This document shows positions 10,614 to 21,716 of a stretch of DNA of 64,000 nucleotides, piece after piece. Both the position numbers and the translations under genes were made by a program. Within the stretch, counting starts at the first letter, position 1. Every line of letters begins with the position of its first letter. The stretch is from the NCBI RefSeq assembly GCF_014042345.1, contig NZ_JACEZT010000008.1, positions 213,885 to 277,884 on the forward strand. Reading direction: 5' to 3'. The notes under the pieces were generated by a model. It saw only the letters and a program-made list of their open reading frames with translations. It ran no database searches and had not been told where the DNA came from. This DNA is from Rugamonas brunnea (GTDB lineage Bacteria; Pseudomonadota; Gammaproteobacteria; Burkholderiales; Burkholderiaceae_D).

Positions 10614-11273
10614 TTACTCCAGCGTCCAAACGTATTGCACTTGCGTCCACGACTGTTCTGGCTTGCCGTCGGTCATGCCTGGCTTGAATTTGCATTTGCT
10701 AATCCCTGCCACTGCTGCTTTGTCCAGTTCCCGGAAACCACTCGATTTCAGGATCTTGGATTCGAGTACGTGACCGTCCGTTCCAACCAGGAACTGCAGG
10801 GTCACCGTACCGGTTTCTTCGTTGCGCAGCGATGACTTAGGCCATTCTGGTTTTGCGCAAGCGTTGAAATCGTATACCGCCGGAATGTGGACCGACTTGG
10901 CCGGACCTGGTGGCGCTGCCGGCGGGGCCGGAGGCGCCTTCTGCAGCTCATTCGTCGCCGGTTTCACGTTGGTCGCGTTGGCGATCGTGTTTTGTACCGG
11001 TGGCGGTTGCTGCACGTTCACCTCAACTGGCGGGATGAAAGGCGGCGGTGGCGCTTTCATTTCCGGCGGCGGGGGCGGCGGCGGGAGTTCTTTCGGTGGA
11101 GGAGGTTTCACTTCCTCGATAATCTTGGTTTCAACCGGCTCGATCATCTTGCTGACCATCCGTTTGCCCAAGCCTGACACGATCCCGTAAGCGACCAGGA
11201 TGTGCAGAAGTACCACAATTGTGATGCCTGTTACGTTCTTCCCGGCGCTTTTCTCGTTGTGCGTGAAATTCAT
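10614..11273 (-). CDS. tonB: Energy transducer TonB
   Basis: A 219-residue protein: a short cytoplasmic tail, one membrane span (ITIVVLLHILVAYGIVSGL), a Pro-rich periplasmic spacer (EVKPPPPKELPPPPPPPEMK), and a C-terminal TonB box-binding domain (GTVTLQFLVGTDGHVLESKILKSSGF). The start at 11273 is chosen because GGAG lies 9 bases upstream; an in-frame ATG at 11294 would add seven residues. First gene of tonB-exbB-exbD-exbD. Confidence 0.94.
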   Translation of the reverse strand: MNFTHNEKSAGKNVTGITIVVLLHILVAYGIVSGLGKRMVSKMIEPVETKIIEEVKPPPPKELPPPPPPPEMKAPPPPFIPPVEVNVQQPPPVQNTIANATNVKPATNELQKAPPAPPAAPPGPAKSVHIPAVYDFNACAKPEWPKSSLRNEETGTVTLQFLVGTDGHVLESKILKSSGFRELDKAAVAGISKCKFKPGMTDGKPEQSWTQVQYVWTLE

Positions 11274-11362
11274 GCCTGCTTTCTCCAATACCAACTCTTT
11301 TTGTTGCTACTAAACCCCAAAATGGCGACACAAAACAACAGTCGCATCCGGGACGTCGGCGA

Positions 11363-11390
11363 ATTATACATACGAATTCTTGATTTTACA
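11363..11390 (-). promoter_or_regulatory. Putative tonB promoter
   Basis: On the minus strand a perfect -10 hexamer TATAAT (11368-11363) lies 16 bases from a weak -35, TGTAAA (11390-11385). The predicted start near 11356 leaves a leader of about 80 nt before tonB. Confidence 0.5.
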
Positions 11391-11718
11391 TAGAATTTTC
11401 AAGCCTAAAACCGGTTAAATTTCATGCGCTTAGCCCATGATGGGCATGCTCTGCTGCGGTGCGTCTGCACCGTTCTGGCACAAAAAGCAAGTAATTTCGG
11501 CGCGATTTTGATGCAAGATAATCGATAGCGTTATTATGTTTTACGAATTCAAATAACGCGAAATTTTATGTCGTAATTTTTAAATTTCGCGATGCTAAAT
11601 TTGGTGAATTCTGTTGCTTCGATGGAACTTGTTCTGAGGGTGCTGGGCAAAACTGGTCAAAAAAAATTTGACTTCCGCACCGCAGCATGCATTGCCGATT
11701 CAAACCGGGTTGAGAAAC

Positions 11719-11748
11719 GCGGCCTCCGCGCCGGGGAGGGGAGGCCGC
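11719..11748 (-). terminator. Terminator hairpin after spoVR
   Basis: GCGGCCTCC (11719-11727) pairs with GGAGGCCGC (11740-11748). It lies 5 bp past the spoVR stop and is followed on the minus strand by a modest GTTTCTC tract, so it would be a weak intrinsic terminator. Confidence 0.55.
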
Positions 11749-11753
11749 CGGGG

Positions 11754-13292
11754 TCAGCTGTTGCGGGCCCGCTTTTCGCGCTTGACTTCCAGCGAACTGA
11801 CGATCTCGCCGTTCGGGGCCACCGTTTCCAGGTGCACGTCGAAGCCCCACAGCCGCGCCACGTGCTTGAGCACTTCGTTGGCCTGCTGGTTCAGGGGGCG
11901 GCGCTGGAACTGCGTATGGCGCAGGGTGAGGGCGCGGTCATCGCGGGTGTTGACCGACCACACCTGGATATTGGGCTCGCGGTTGCCCAGGTTGTATTGC
12001 TCGGCCAGTTGCTGGCGCACGTAGCGGTAGCCGAGCTCGTCGTGGATGGCGGACACGGCCAGCTTCTCGTTGTTGTCATCATCAAGCACGGCGAAGAAGT
12101 GGAATTCCCGGATCAGCTTGGGCGACAAATACTGGGCGATGAAGCTCTCGTCCTTGAAATTGCGCATCGCGAAGTCCAGCGTCTTGCGCCAGTCGCTGCC
12201 GGCGATGTCGGGGAACCATTCCTTGTCCTCGGCCGTCGGATGTTCGCAGATGCGCCGGATGTCCGTCATCATGGCGAAGCCGAGCGCATACGGGTTGATG
12301 CCGCTGTAATAAGGACTGTTGACGGGCGGCTGGTAGACCACGTTGGTATGGCTCTTGAGGAACTCCATCATGAAGCCGTCGCCCACCACGCCTTCGTCGT
12401 ACAGCTGGTTGAGGATGGTGTAGTGCCAGAACGTGGCCCAGCCCTCGTTCATGACCTGGGTCTGGCGCTGCGGGTAGAAGTACTGGGAGATCTTGCGCAC
12501 GATGCGCACCATCTCGCGCTGCCACGGCTCCAGCAGCGGCGCGTACTTCTCGATGAAGTACAGCAGGTTCTCCTCGGGCTCGGGCGGGAAGCGCTGGACC
12601 GTCTTGTCCACTTCCTCCTCCTCGCGCCGCGGCACGGTGCGCCACAGCTCGTTGATCTGCGACTGCACATAGGCTTCGCGCTCCTTCTGGCGCGCGTATT
12701 CCTGTGCCATGGACAGCTTGGCCGGGCGCTTGTAGCGGTCCACGCCGTAATTCTGGATCGCGTGGCAGGAATCGAGCAGCAATTCCACGGCGTCGATGCC
12801 GTGGCGCTGTTCACACTCGGCGATGTAGTTCTTGGCGAACACCATGTAGTCGACGATGGCTTCGGCGTCGGTCCAGGTGCGGAACAGGTAGTTGCCCTTG
12901 AAGAAGGAGTTGTGGCCGTAGGCTGCGTGCGCGATCACCAGCGCCTGCATGGTCAGGCTATTCTCCTCCATTAAATAGGCGATGCACGGGTTGGAGTTGA
13001 TGACGATCTCGTACGCCAGCCCCATCTGTCCGCGCTTGTAGCCCTTTTCCGTGGCCAGGAAGTGCTTGCCGAACGACCAATGGTTGTAGGACACGGGCAT
13101 GCCAACGGACGTGTAGGCGTCCATCATCTGCTCGGCCGTGATGATCTCCAGCTGGTTGGGATAGGTGTCCAGCCCGAAATTCTCGGCCACCCGGCGGATT
13201 TCCTCGTGCGCCTGCTCGATCAGGTCGAACGTCCATTCCGATTGTTCGGGCAGGGCGTTCGGGTGGCGCGGCTTCTTCAGCATCTGGTTCAT
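11754..13292 (-). CDS. spoVR: SpoVR family protein (YcgB-like)
   Basis: A 512-residue soluble protein of the SpoVR/YcgB family. The family is named after a Bacillus cortex-formation gene but is widespread in non-sporulating bacteria and is of unresolved biochemical function. Family features seen: WTFDLIEQAHEEIRRVAENFGLDTYPNQLEIITAEQMMDAY, the conserved MNEGWATFWHYTI segment, and NPYALGF. Its ATG overlaps the stop of the DUF444 gene by one base (TAATG), so the two are translationally coupled. Together with prkA they form the yeaG-yeaH-ycgB-like stress module. Confidence 0.93.
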   Translation of the reverse strand: MNQMLKKPRHPNALPEQSEWTFDLIEQAHEEIRRVAENFGLDTYPNQLEIITAEQMMDAYTSVGMPVSYNHWSFGKHFLATEKGYKRGQMGLAYEIVINSNPCIAYLMEENSLTMQALVIAHAAYGHNSFFKGNYLFRTWTDAEAIVDYMVFAKNYIAECEQRHGIDAVELLLDSCHAIQNYGVDRYKRPAKLSMAQEYARQKEREAYVQSQINELWRTVPRREEEEVDKTVQRFPPEPEENLLYFIEKYAPLLEPWQREMVRIVRKISQYFYPQRQTQVMNEGWATFWHYTILNQLYDEGVVGDGFMMEFLKSHTNVVYQPPVNSPYYSGINPYALGFAMMTDIRRICEHPTAEDKEWFPDIAGSDWRKTLDFAMRNFKDESFIAQYLSPKLIREFHFFAVLDDDNNEKLAVSAIHDELGYRYVRQQLAEQYNLGNREPNIQVWSVNTRDDRALTLRHTQFQRRPLNQQANEVLKHVARLWGFDVHLETVAPNGEIVSSLEVKREKRARNS

Positions 13293-14560
13293 TATTTCGG
13301 CTGCTTCTTGAAGAGTTCACGGAACACCGGATAAATGTCGGCCGGCGTGACGATTTTCTGCATGGCGAAGTTGGGATGGTGGTCCGGCACCTGGGCATAC
13401 TGCTCCCACAGGTTCTGCGGCGGCCCGTCCGTGATCTCGACATAGGTGTAGTACTGCACCTTGGGCATGATGGTGTTGATCAGCAGCTGGCGGCACAGCA
13501 CGGAATCGTTGTCCCAGTTGTCGCCGTCCGAGGCCTGGGCCACGTAGCTGTTCCACTGGCCGCCGCCGTAGCGCTCGTCGATGATCTTGTTGAGCAGGTG
13601 CAGGGCCGACGACACCACGGTGCCGCCCGACTCGCGCGAGTGGAAGAACTCATCCTCGTCCACCTCGGCCGCAGCCGTGTGGTGGCGGATGAAGACCACG
13701 TCGATCTTGTCGTAGGCCCGCTTGAGGAACAGGTAGAGCAGGATGAAGAAGCGCTTGGCCGTGTCCTTGCGCGTCTCGTCCATGGAGCCCGACACGTCCA
13801 TGATGCAGAACATCACGGCCTGGGTCATGGGCTTGGGCACCTTGATGCGGTTGCTGTAGCGCAAGTCGAACGGGTCGATGTAGGGGATGGCCAGCAGGCG
13901 CGTGTGCAGGTGGTGGATCAGTTTCTTCAGCTCCACCACTTGCGGGTCTTCCAGCGGGGCGCCGGCCAGCAGCAATTCCTCGAGTTCGCGCTCGGCTTCG
14001 ATCAGCCGCTTGCGCGACGAGCCGCCCACGGCGATGCGCCGTCCCAGGGCGCCGCGCAGCGAGCGCAGCACGTGGATGTTCGATGGCGTGCCCGACACCG
14101 TGTAGCCGGCCCGCTGGTTCTTGAATTCCGTGGTGGCCGTCAGCTGGGTCTTGACCATGTGCGGCAATTCCAGGTCTTCGAAGAAGTAATTCATGAATTC
14201 TTCGCGCGACAGTTCGAAGATGAAGTCATCCTCGGTGATCTGGTCGCTGTTGCCGGCCTTGCCGCGCCCGGCCCCGCCGCCGCCCTTGGGCCGGTTGATC
14301 AGGTCGCCCTTCTGGTATTCCTCGTTGCCGGGGTTGATGGTTTCCCACACGCCGCCATGGGCGTGGCCGAACGACGGTTCGCCCACGTCCTTGACGGGAA
14401 TGGAGACTTTTTCACCGTTCTCGATGTCGGTGATGGAACGGCCCTTGATGGCGCGCCCGACGGCGTCCTTGATCTGGGCCTTGTAACGGCGTAGGAACCG
14501 CTCGCGGTTGACGGCGGACTTGTTCTTGCCCTGCAAACGACGGTCGATGAGGTAAGTCAA
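13292..14560 (-). CDS. DUF444 / YeaH-YhbH family protein with a VWA-like domain
   Basis: A 422-residue protein. The N-terminal part has RRFLRRYKAQIKDAVGRAI-type sequence and the family motif SITDIENGEKVSIPVKDVGEP. The C-terminal half has a von Willebrand A-like metal site, MDVSGSMDETRKDTAKRFF (DxSxS). In E. coli the homologue YeaH is co-transcribed with the kinase YeaG under RpoS and nitrogen stress. It lies 84 bp after prkA and overlaps spoVR by one base, giving a three-gene operon. The molecular role is not known. Confidence 0.93.
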   Translation of the reverse strand: MTYLIDRRLQGKNKSAVNRERFLRRYKAQIKDAVGRAIKGRSITDIENGEKVSIPVKDVGEPSFGHAHGGVWETINPGNEEYQKGDLINRPKGGGGAGRGKAGNSDQITEDDFIFELSREEFMNYFFEDLELPHMVKTQLTATTEFKNQRAGYTVSGTPSNIHVLRSLRGALGRRIAVGGSSRKRLIEAERELEELLLAGAPLEDPQVVELKKLIHHLHTRLLAIPYIDPFDLRYSNRIKVPKPMTQAVMFCIMDVSGSMDETRKDTAKRFFILLYLFLKRAYDKIDVVFIRHHTAAAEVDEDEFFHSRESGGTVVSSALHLLNKIIDERYGGGQWNSYVAQASDGDNWDNDSVLCRQLLINTIMPKVQYYTYVEITDGPPQNLWEQYAQVPDHHPNFAMQKIVTPADIYPVFRELFKKQPK

Positions 14561-14644
14561 AAGATGCCTCCTGCTGCTATTGATGCGGCGGTCGGGGCGG
14601 CGCGGACGCGCGTGGCGTCCGTGCCGGCTAAGCCCACAACCGTC

Positions 14645-16567
14645 TTACGACGACTTCCTCACGCGCAAGTACCATTCGCACAGCAGCCGCACCTGCTTGG
14701 CCGTGTAACCCTTCTCCACCATGCGCGCCACGAAGTCGGCGTGCTTGTTGGCATCCTCGGCGCTGGCCTTGGCGTTGAAGGAGATCACGGGCAGCAGTTC
14801 CTCCGTGTTGGAGAACATCTTCTTCTCGATCACGGTGCGGAACTTCTCGTAGCTGGTCCAGGCCGGGTTCTTGCCGCCGTTGTTGGCCCGGGCCCGCAAA
14901 CCGAAGTTGACGATCTCGTTGCGGAAGTCCTTGGGATTGGAAATGCCGGCCGGCTTCTCGATCTTTTCGAGCTCGTTGTTGAGCGACTCGCGGTCGAAGC
15001 TCTCGCCCGTGTCCGGATCGCGGTATTCCTGGTCCTGGATCCAGAAGTCGGCGAACGTCACGTAACGGTCGAAGATGTTCTGGCCATATTCGGAATAGCT
15101 TTCCAGGTAGGCGGTCTGGATTTCCTTGCCGATGAATTCCACGTACTTCTGCGCCAGGTACTCCTTGATGTAGGAGAAGTACTTCTGCTCCGTCTCGGGC
15201 GGGAACTGTTCGCGCTCGACCTGCTGTTCAAGCACGTACAGCAGGTGCACGGGGTTGGCCGCCACTTCCGTCGTGTCGAAGTTGAACACCTTGGACAGGA
15301 TCTTGAACGCGAAGCGCGTCGACAGGCCGCTCATGCCCTCGTCCACGCCCGCGTAGTCCATGTATTCATGGATGGACTTGGCCTTGGGATCGGTGTCCTT
15401 GAGGTTTTCGCCGTCGTACACCAGCATCTTGCTGTAGATGCTGGAGTTCTCGGGCTCCTTCAGGCGCGACAGGATTGCGAACTGGGCCATCATCTTCAGC
15501 GTGCCGGGCGCGCACGGGGCCTGGTACAGCGAGGAGTTGGCCACCAGCTTGTCGTAGATCTTGATCTCGTCCGTCACGCGCAGGCAGTACGGGACCTTGA
15601 CGATGTAGATCCGGTCGAGGAAAGCCTCGTTGTTGCGGTTGTTCTTGAACGACTTCCATTCCGATTCGTTCGAGTGGGCCAGGATGATGCCGTCGAAGGG
15701 GATCGCGCCGAAGCCTTCCGTGCCCTTGTAATTGCCTTCCTGGGTGGCCGTCAGCAAGGGGTGCAGCACCTTGATCGGGGCCTTGAACATTTCCACGAAT
15801 TCCATCAGGCCCTGGTTGGCCAGGCACAGGCCGCCCGAATAGCTGTAGGCGTCCGGATCGTCCTGGGCGTAGTCTTCCAGCTTGCGGATGTCGACCTTGC
15901 CCACCAGCGAGGAAATATCCTGGTTGTTCTCGTCGCCCGGCTCGGTCTTGGAAATGGCCACCTGTTTCAGCACGGACGGGTAGCGCTTGACGACGCGGAA
16001 CTGGTTGATGTCGCCATTGAACTCGTGCAGGCGCTTGACGGCCCACGGGCTGGGGATGCTGCGCAGGTAGCGGCGCGGGATGCCGTAATCCTCTTCCAGG
16101 ATGGTGCCGTCCTCTTCCTCGTTGAACAGGCCCAGCGGCGATTCGTTGACGGGCGACCCTTTCAGGCAATAGAAGGGCACGTGTTCCATCAGCGACTTGA
16201 GCTTTTCCGCGATCGACGACTTACCGCCGCCCACGGGGCCGAGCAGATACAGGATCTGCTTGCGTTCCTCCAGGCCTTGCGCGGCGTGGCGGAAGTAGGA
16301 CACCACTTGCTCGATCACTTCCTCGGTGCCGTAGAACTCGCGGAACGCGGGATAAATCTTGATGACCTTGTTGGCGAAAATGCGCGACAGCCGGGTATCG
16401 TTACGGGTGTCGACCAAGGTGGGCTCGCCGATCGCGGCGAGCATGCGCTCAGGGGCGCTGGCGTAGGTCAGGCGGTCCTTCTTGCACAAGGCAAGATATT
16501 CCGACATCGACATTTCCTCTTCGCGAGTCCGTTCGTACCGTGCGGCGTAGTTGTCAAAAATGGTCAT
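14645..16567 (-). CDS. prkA: PrkA family serine protein kinase (YeaG-like)
   Basis: A 640-residue AAA+-like protein with the P-loop GPVGGGKSS at about residues 110-118 and the C-terminal PrkA kinase domain. The start MTIFDNYAARYERTREEEMSM is typical of the family. Known: YeaG/PrkA proteins have Ser/Thr kinase or AAA+ protease activity and act in stress and nitrogen starvation. It is the first gene of the prkA-DUF444-spoVR operon, preceded by a 533-bp AT-rich region with a likely sigma-70 type promoter. Confidence 0.95.
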   Translation of the reverse strand: MTIFDNYAARYERTREEEMSMSEYLALCKKDRLTYASAPERMLAAIGEPTLVDTRNDTRLSRIFANKVIKIYPAFREFYGTEEVIEQVVSYFRHAAQGLEERKQILYLLGPVGGGKSSIAEKLKSLMEHVPFYCLKGSPVNESPLGLFNEEEDGTILEEDYGIPRRYLRSIPSPWAVKRLHEFNGDINQFRVVKRYPSVLKQVAISKTEPGDENNQDISSLVGKVDIRKLEDYAQDDPDAYSYSGGLCLANQGLMEFVEMFKAPIKVLHPLLTATQEGNYKGTEGFGAIPFDGIILAHSNESEWKSFKNNRNNEAFLDRIYIVKVPYCLRVTDEIKIYDKLVANSSLYQAPCAPGTLKMMAQFAILSRLKEPENSSIYSKMLVYDGENLKDTDPKAKSIHEYMDYAGVDEGMSGLSTRFAFKILSKVFNFDTTEVAANPVHLLYVLEQQVEREQFPPETEQKYFSYIKEYLAQKYVEFIGKEIQTAYLESYSEYGQNIFDRYVTFADFWIQDQEYRDPDTGESFDRESLNNELEKIEKPAGISNPKDFRNEIVNFGLRARANNGGKNPAWTSYEKFRTVIEKKMFSNTEELLPVISFNAKASAEDANKHADFVARMVEKGYTAKQVRLLCEWYLRVRKSS

Positions 16568-18108
<1,541 letters not shown>

Positions 18109-18124
18109 CACGGGCGGACGCGGC

Positions 18125-20659
18125 ATGCTGACCCTGGCCCTGAAGATGACGGCGCGCGACTGGCGCGCCGGCCAGTTGCGCTTCCTGCTGGTGGCGCTGA
18201 CGGTGGCGGTGGCGGCGCTGGCCGCGTCCGGCTTTTTCATCGACCGCCTGCGCACGGGCATGGAGCGCGACGCGCACCAGTTGCTGGGCGCGGACGTGGT
18301 CATCAACGCCGACCTGCCGGTGGACCCGGCCTGGCGCGCCGAAGCGCTGCGCCGCGGCCTGACGCTGGCCGACACGGTCGGTTTCGCCAGCATGGCGCAG
18401 GCCGGGGAGGGCGAACGGTCGCAATCGCAGCTGGCGGCGCTGAAGGCCGTCGGCCCCGGCTACCCGCTGCGCGGGCAACTCAAACTCAGCGACGATCCGG
18501 CCCAGGCCGAGCAAAGCATCGGGCAGCCGGCCGCCGGCATCCCGGCCGCCGGCACCGTTTGGATCGATCCCGGTCTTATGGGCGCACTGAACGTGGACCT
18601 GGGCGGCACGCTGCGCCTGGGCGACCGCGCGTTCACGGTGGCGCGGCTGATCGCCTCGGAGCCGGACCGTGGCGCCGGCTTCCTCAATTTCGCACCGCGC
18701 GTGATGCTGGCCCTGTCCGACCTGGAGGCCACCCATCTGATCCAGCCCGGCTCGCGCGTCACCTACCGGCTGCTGGTGGCGGCGCCCACGCCGGCCCAGT
18801 CCGAGGTGGCTGCCGCTTACGGCCAGTGGCTGCAGCAGCAGATCCAGGCCCGCAACGTGAAGGGCGTGCGGATCGAATCGCTGGAAACGGGACGACCCGA
18901 GATGCGGGCCACGCTGGACCGGGCCGAGCGCTTCCTGGCGCTGGTGGGCCTGCTGTCGGCGCTGCTGGCCGCCGTGGCCGTGGCGATGGCCGCGCGCCGC
19001 TTCATGCTGCGCCACCTGGACGCCTGCGCCATGCTGCGCTGCCTGGGCCTGAGCCAGAACCAGGTGACGGCGCTGTACCTGACCGAATTCCTGCTGGTGG
19101 GCCTGGCCGGCAGCGCGCTGGGCGTGGCCGTGGGCTACGCTGCCCACCACGTGCTGCTGCAGGCGCTGGGCAGCCTGGTGGCCGTGGCGCTGCCGCCGCC
19201 CACCCTGGCGCCGGCCCTGCAGGGACTGGCGGCCGGCATGCTGCTGCTGGTCGGCTTCGCGCTGCCGCCCGTGCTCCAGTTGCGCAACGTGCCGCACAAC
19301 CGCGTGATCCGGCGCGAGCAGGCGGCGCCCCAGCCGCTGGCGCTGGTCACCTATGGCCTGGGACTGGCCAGCTTCATCGTGCTGCTGTTGTGGCAGGCCG
19401 GCGATACGCAACTGGCGCTGTACACGGCGCTGGGCTTCGTGGGCGCGTTTGCCGTGTTCGGCCTGGCCGGCTGGCTGGGCCTGGCCGCGCTCAAGCCGCT
19501 GCGCGGCCTCATCGACCATCAAAGCTGGCGCTTCGCCATCACCTCGCTGCAGCGCCGGCCCGGCGCCACGCTGGTGCAGATCGTGTCGCTTGCGCTGGGC
19601 CTGATGGCGCTGCTGCTGTTGACGGTGGTGCGCGGCGACCTGATGACGGCCTGGCGCAATGCCACCCCGGCCGACGCGCCCAACCGCTTCATCATCAACA
19701 TCCAGCCCGAGCAGCGCGACGAGCTGGCGGCCCGCCTGACGCGCGCGGGCGTGCGGGAGGCGCCGCAGTTCCCCATGATACGGGGCCGGCTGACGGCCGT
19801 GAACGGCCAGCCGGTGACGGCCGACACCTACACGGAAGACCGCGCGAAAAGCCTGGCCGACCGCGAATTCAACCTGTCCACCATGACCCAGCTCCAGCAG
19901 GGCAACCGCATCAGCGCCGGCGCCTGGTTCAGCGACCGGGCCGGCACGGCCGAGGCGTCGGTCGAGGAGGGCATTGCAAAGACGTTGCGCTGGAAGCTGG
20001 GCGACAAGCTGACCTTCGACATCGCCGGCGCGCCCGTGGAAGCGACCATCACCAGCTTGCGCAAGCTCGAATGGGGTTCGATGCGGGTCAACTTCTTTGT
20101 CATCCTCAATCCGCATGCGCTGCAAGGCACGTCGCAAAGCTGGATCACGGCTTTCCATCTGCCGGCCGGGCAGGGCGCGCTGATGAACGCGTTCACGCGC
20201 GACTATCCCAACCTGACCATCGTCGACGTGGGCGGCTTGCTGCGCCAGTTGCAGGCCGTGCTGGATCAGGTGGTGGCGGCCGTGGAGTTCCTGTTCGCGT
20301 TCACGCTGGCGTCGGGCGTGCTGGTGCTGTATGCGGCGCTGATGGGATCGCAGGATGAGCGCAGCCGCGAGGCGGGCTTGCTGCGGGCGCTGGGCGCCAC
20401 GCGGCGCCAGTTGTCGCAGGCGCAGTTGATCGAGTTCGCGCTGGTGGGCGGCCTGGCCGGCCTGCTGGCGGCCAGCGGCGCGGCTGTCATGGGCTGGGGG
20501 CTGGCCACCTACCAGTTCAAGTTCGACTGGACGTTTGATCCCACCGTGTGGCTGGCGGGTCTGCTGGCCGGGGCGCTGTGCGCCATGGCCGGCGGCTGGC
20601 TGGGCTTGCGCCGGGTGTTGCGCCGGCCGCCGCTGCTGACGCTGCGCGAGGCGGCGTGA
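18125..20659 (+). CDS. Large FtsX-family ABC transporter permease (YbbP-like)
   Basis: An 844-residue inner-membrane protein. An N-terminal membrane anchor (FLLVALTVAVAALAASGFFIDRL) is followed by a large extracytoplasmic domain. There are two FtsX-type four-span modules, one at about residues 260-400 and one at the C-terminus (EFLFAFTLASGVLVLYAALMGSQDERSREAGLLRALGA). Known: YbbP-type permeases pair with a LolD-like ATPase (YbbA) and are thought to act in lipid or envelope processes. No ATPase gene lies next to it, so the partner must be elsewhere. Confidence 0.9.
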   Translation: MLTLALKMTARDWRAGQLRFLLVALTVAVAALAASGFFIDRLRTGMERDAHQLLGADVVINADLPVDPAWRAEALRRGLTLADTVGFASMAQAGEGERSQSQLAALKAVGPGYPLRGQLKLSDDPAQAEQSIGQPAAGIPAAGTVWIDPGLMGALNVDLGGTLRLGDRAFTVARLIASEPDRGAGFLNFAPRVMLALSDLEATHLIQPGSRVTYRLLVAAPTPAQSEVAAAYGQWLQQQIQARNVKGVRIESLETGRPEMRATLDRAERFLALVGLLSALLAAVAVAMAARRFMLRHLDACAMLRCLGLSQNQVTALYLTEFLLVGLAGSALGVAVGYAAHHVLLQALGSLVAVALPPPTLAPALQGLAAGMLLLVGFALPPVLQLRNVPHNRVIRREQAAPQPLALVTYGLGLASFIVLLLWQAGDTQLALYTALGFVGAFAVFGLAGWLGLAALKPLRGLIDHQSWRFAITSLQRRPGATLVQIVSLALGLMALLLLTVVRGDLMTAWRNATPADAPNRFIINIQPEQRDELAARLTRAGVREAPQFPMIRGRLTAVNGQPVTADTYTEDRAKSLADREFNLSTMTQLQQGNRISAGAWFSDRAGTAEASVEEGIAKTLRWKLGDKLTFDIAGAPVEATITSLRKLEWGSMRVNFFVILNPHALQGTSQSWITAFHLPAGQGALMNAFTRDYPNLTIVDVGGLLRQLQAVLDQVVAAVEFLFAFTLASGVLVLYAALMGSQDERSREAGLLRALGATRRQLSQAQLIEFALVGGLAGLLAASGAAVMGWGLATYQFKFDWTFDPTVWLAGLLAGALCAMAGGWLGLRRVLRRPPLLTLREAA

Positions 20660-20703
20660 GGCGCGTCAGGCCGGCGATGTAAGCGAGAACGACGGCGCAG
20701 CGC

Positions 20704-21702
20704 TCAGGCCGTCTCGTGCTGCTCCTGCAGGAACTGCGCGTAGGAGAACAGCGGACCGTCGAAGTAATGCTGGGGCAGCGGGAACAGCGCCCAGTAATAG
20801 GCTTCCCTGCCATGGCAGACCTGGGCCGGCTGGCAGTAGCGGTGCCAGTGCTCGCCCACGGCGCTCGAATACATGCCGTCGCCGTCGGCGTCGCAGAAGA
20901 ACGGGATCACGCGCCGTTCCTCCAGCGCGTTCAGCAGCGAGGGCGGCGCCTCGCTGTCGCGCGCGATCTCGTACTGGGCGCTCATGCCCTGTTCCGTCTC
21001 GATCATCATCAGCGTCGGACGGCCGGCCTTGTCGAAGAACAGGATGCCGGTCGGGTTGGGGAAGATGTAGTGTTCGACGAAGCCCTTGCTGCGGCTCAGT
21101 TCCTCGACCAGCTGCACCAGCGCCGGGTCGCCCAGGAACTGGTAGTTGTGCAGCACCACCAGCTCGCGCAGCGTTTCCGACTGCTCCGCGAAGTAGGCCT
21201 TCTGCAGGGCGGCGATCTCGATTTCCAGGATGTCGAGCGCGTTGTCGTCGCTCTTTTTGATGTAGCGGTCGATCAGGCCGCGGTTGAAGGCGGTGACGGC
21301 GATCTTCTCGTCGGCCGCGCCGGTGAACAGGATCTTCTTGCACGGCAGGTGCTGCACGGCCTGGCAGAATTCCAGCCCGTTCATCTGCGGCATCGAATAA
21401 TCGACCACCAGCACGGACGGGGTGGCGAAGCGCTGGCGCTGCTCGCTGATGCGGTAGATGCGCTCCAGGTCCAGCGCCACGTTGCACTGGTCGGGCGGCT
21501 GGTTTTGGGTGTCGAAATTGACGTGCAGCGGCACGTCGTCGTGGGGCTGGCTTTGGGTCAGCCAGTCCAGCGCCACGCTGGTGTCATGGAAGGTCTTGCT
21601 GGCGAGCATGGGGTCGAGCTGGAACGACAGGCTTTTCAGGAACGAGTCGCTGTCGTCCACCAGGACGGTCAGGGTGGGATGGGCATAAACGGGCAGTTGC
21701 AT
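20704..21702 (-). CDS. jqsR: Response regulator of the alpha-hydroxyketone quorum-sensing system (LqsR/JqsR type)
   Basis: A 332-residue protein with an atypical receiver domain. The acidic pair is VDDSD (D16/D17), the phospho-acceptor is Asp101 in VLVVDYSMPQMNG, Thr127 is in KKILFTGAADEK, and the conserved Lys is in IDRYIKK. About 40 extra residues (50-90) separate the acidic pair from the phospho-acceptor. No DNA-binding helix-turn-helix is seen in the ~180-residue output part. It lies 14 bp after jqsS with an AGGTG ribosome site. The name follows the jqs locus described in Janthinobacterium sp. HH01; homology to Legionella LqsR is inferred from arrangement and motifs. Confidence 0.85.
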   Translation of the reverse strand: MQLPVYAHPTLTVLVDDSDSFLKSLSFQLDPMLASKTFHDTSVALDWLTQSQPHDDVPLHVNFDTQNQPPDQCNVALDLERIYRISEQRQRFATPSVLVVDYSMPQMNGLEFCQAVQHLPCKKILFTGAADEKIAVTAFNRGLIDRYIKKSDDNALDILEIEIAALQKAYFAEQSETLRELVVLHNYQFLGDPALVQLVEELSRSKGFVEHYIFPNPTGILFFDKAGRPTLMMIETEQGMSAQYEIARDSEAPPSLLNALEERRVIPFFCDADGDGMYSSAVGEHWHRYCQPAQVCHGREAYYWALFPLPQHYFDGPLFSYAQFLQEQHETA

Positions 21703-21716
21703 GGTTCACCTAAGTT

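Larger units (their letters stand above)
11274..11753. other. Gene-free, AT-rich region upstream of tonB
   Basis: 480 bp with no convincing gene and clearly lower GC than its surroundings. It holds the putative tonB promoter (11363-11390), a perfect 10-bp inverted repeat CGCGAAATTT / AAATTTCGCG (11557-11566 and 11582-11591, 15-base loop) and the hairpin that ends the spoVR transcript (11719-11748). Near the promoter an AATTC(G)TATGTA sequence is repeated directly on the minus strand. No good Fur-box match was found by eye. Confidence 0.7.
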
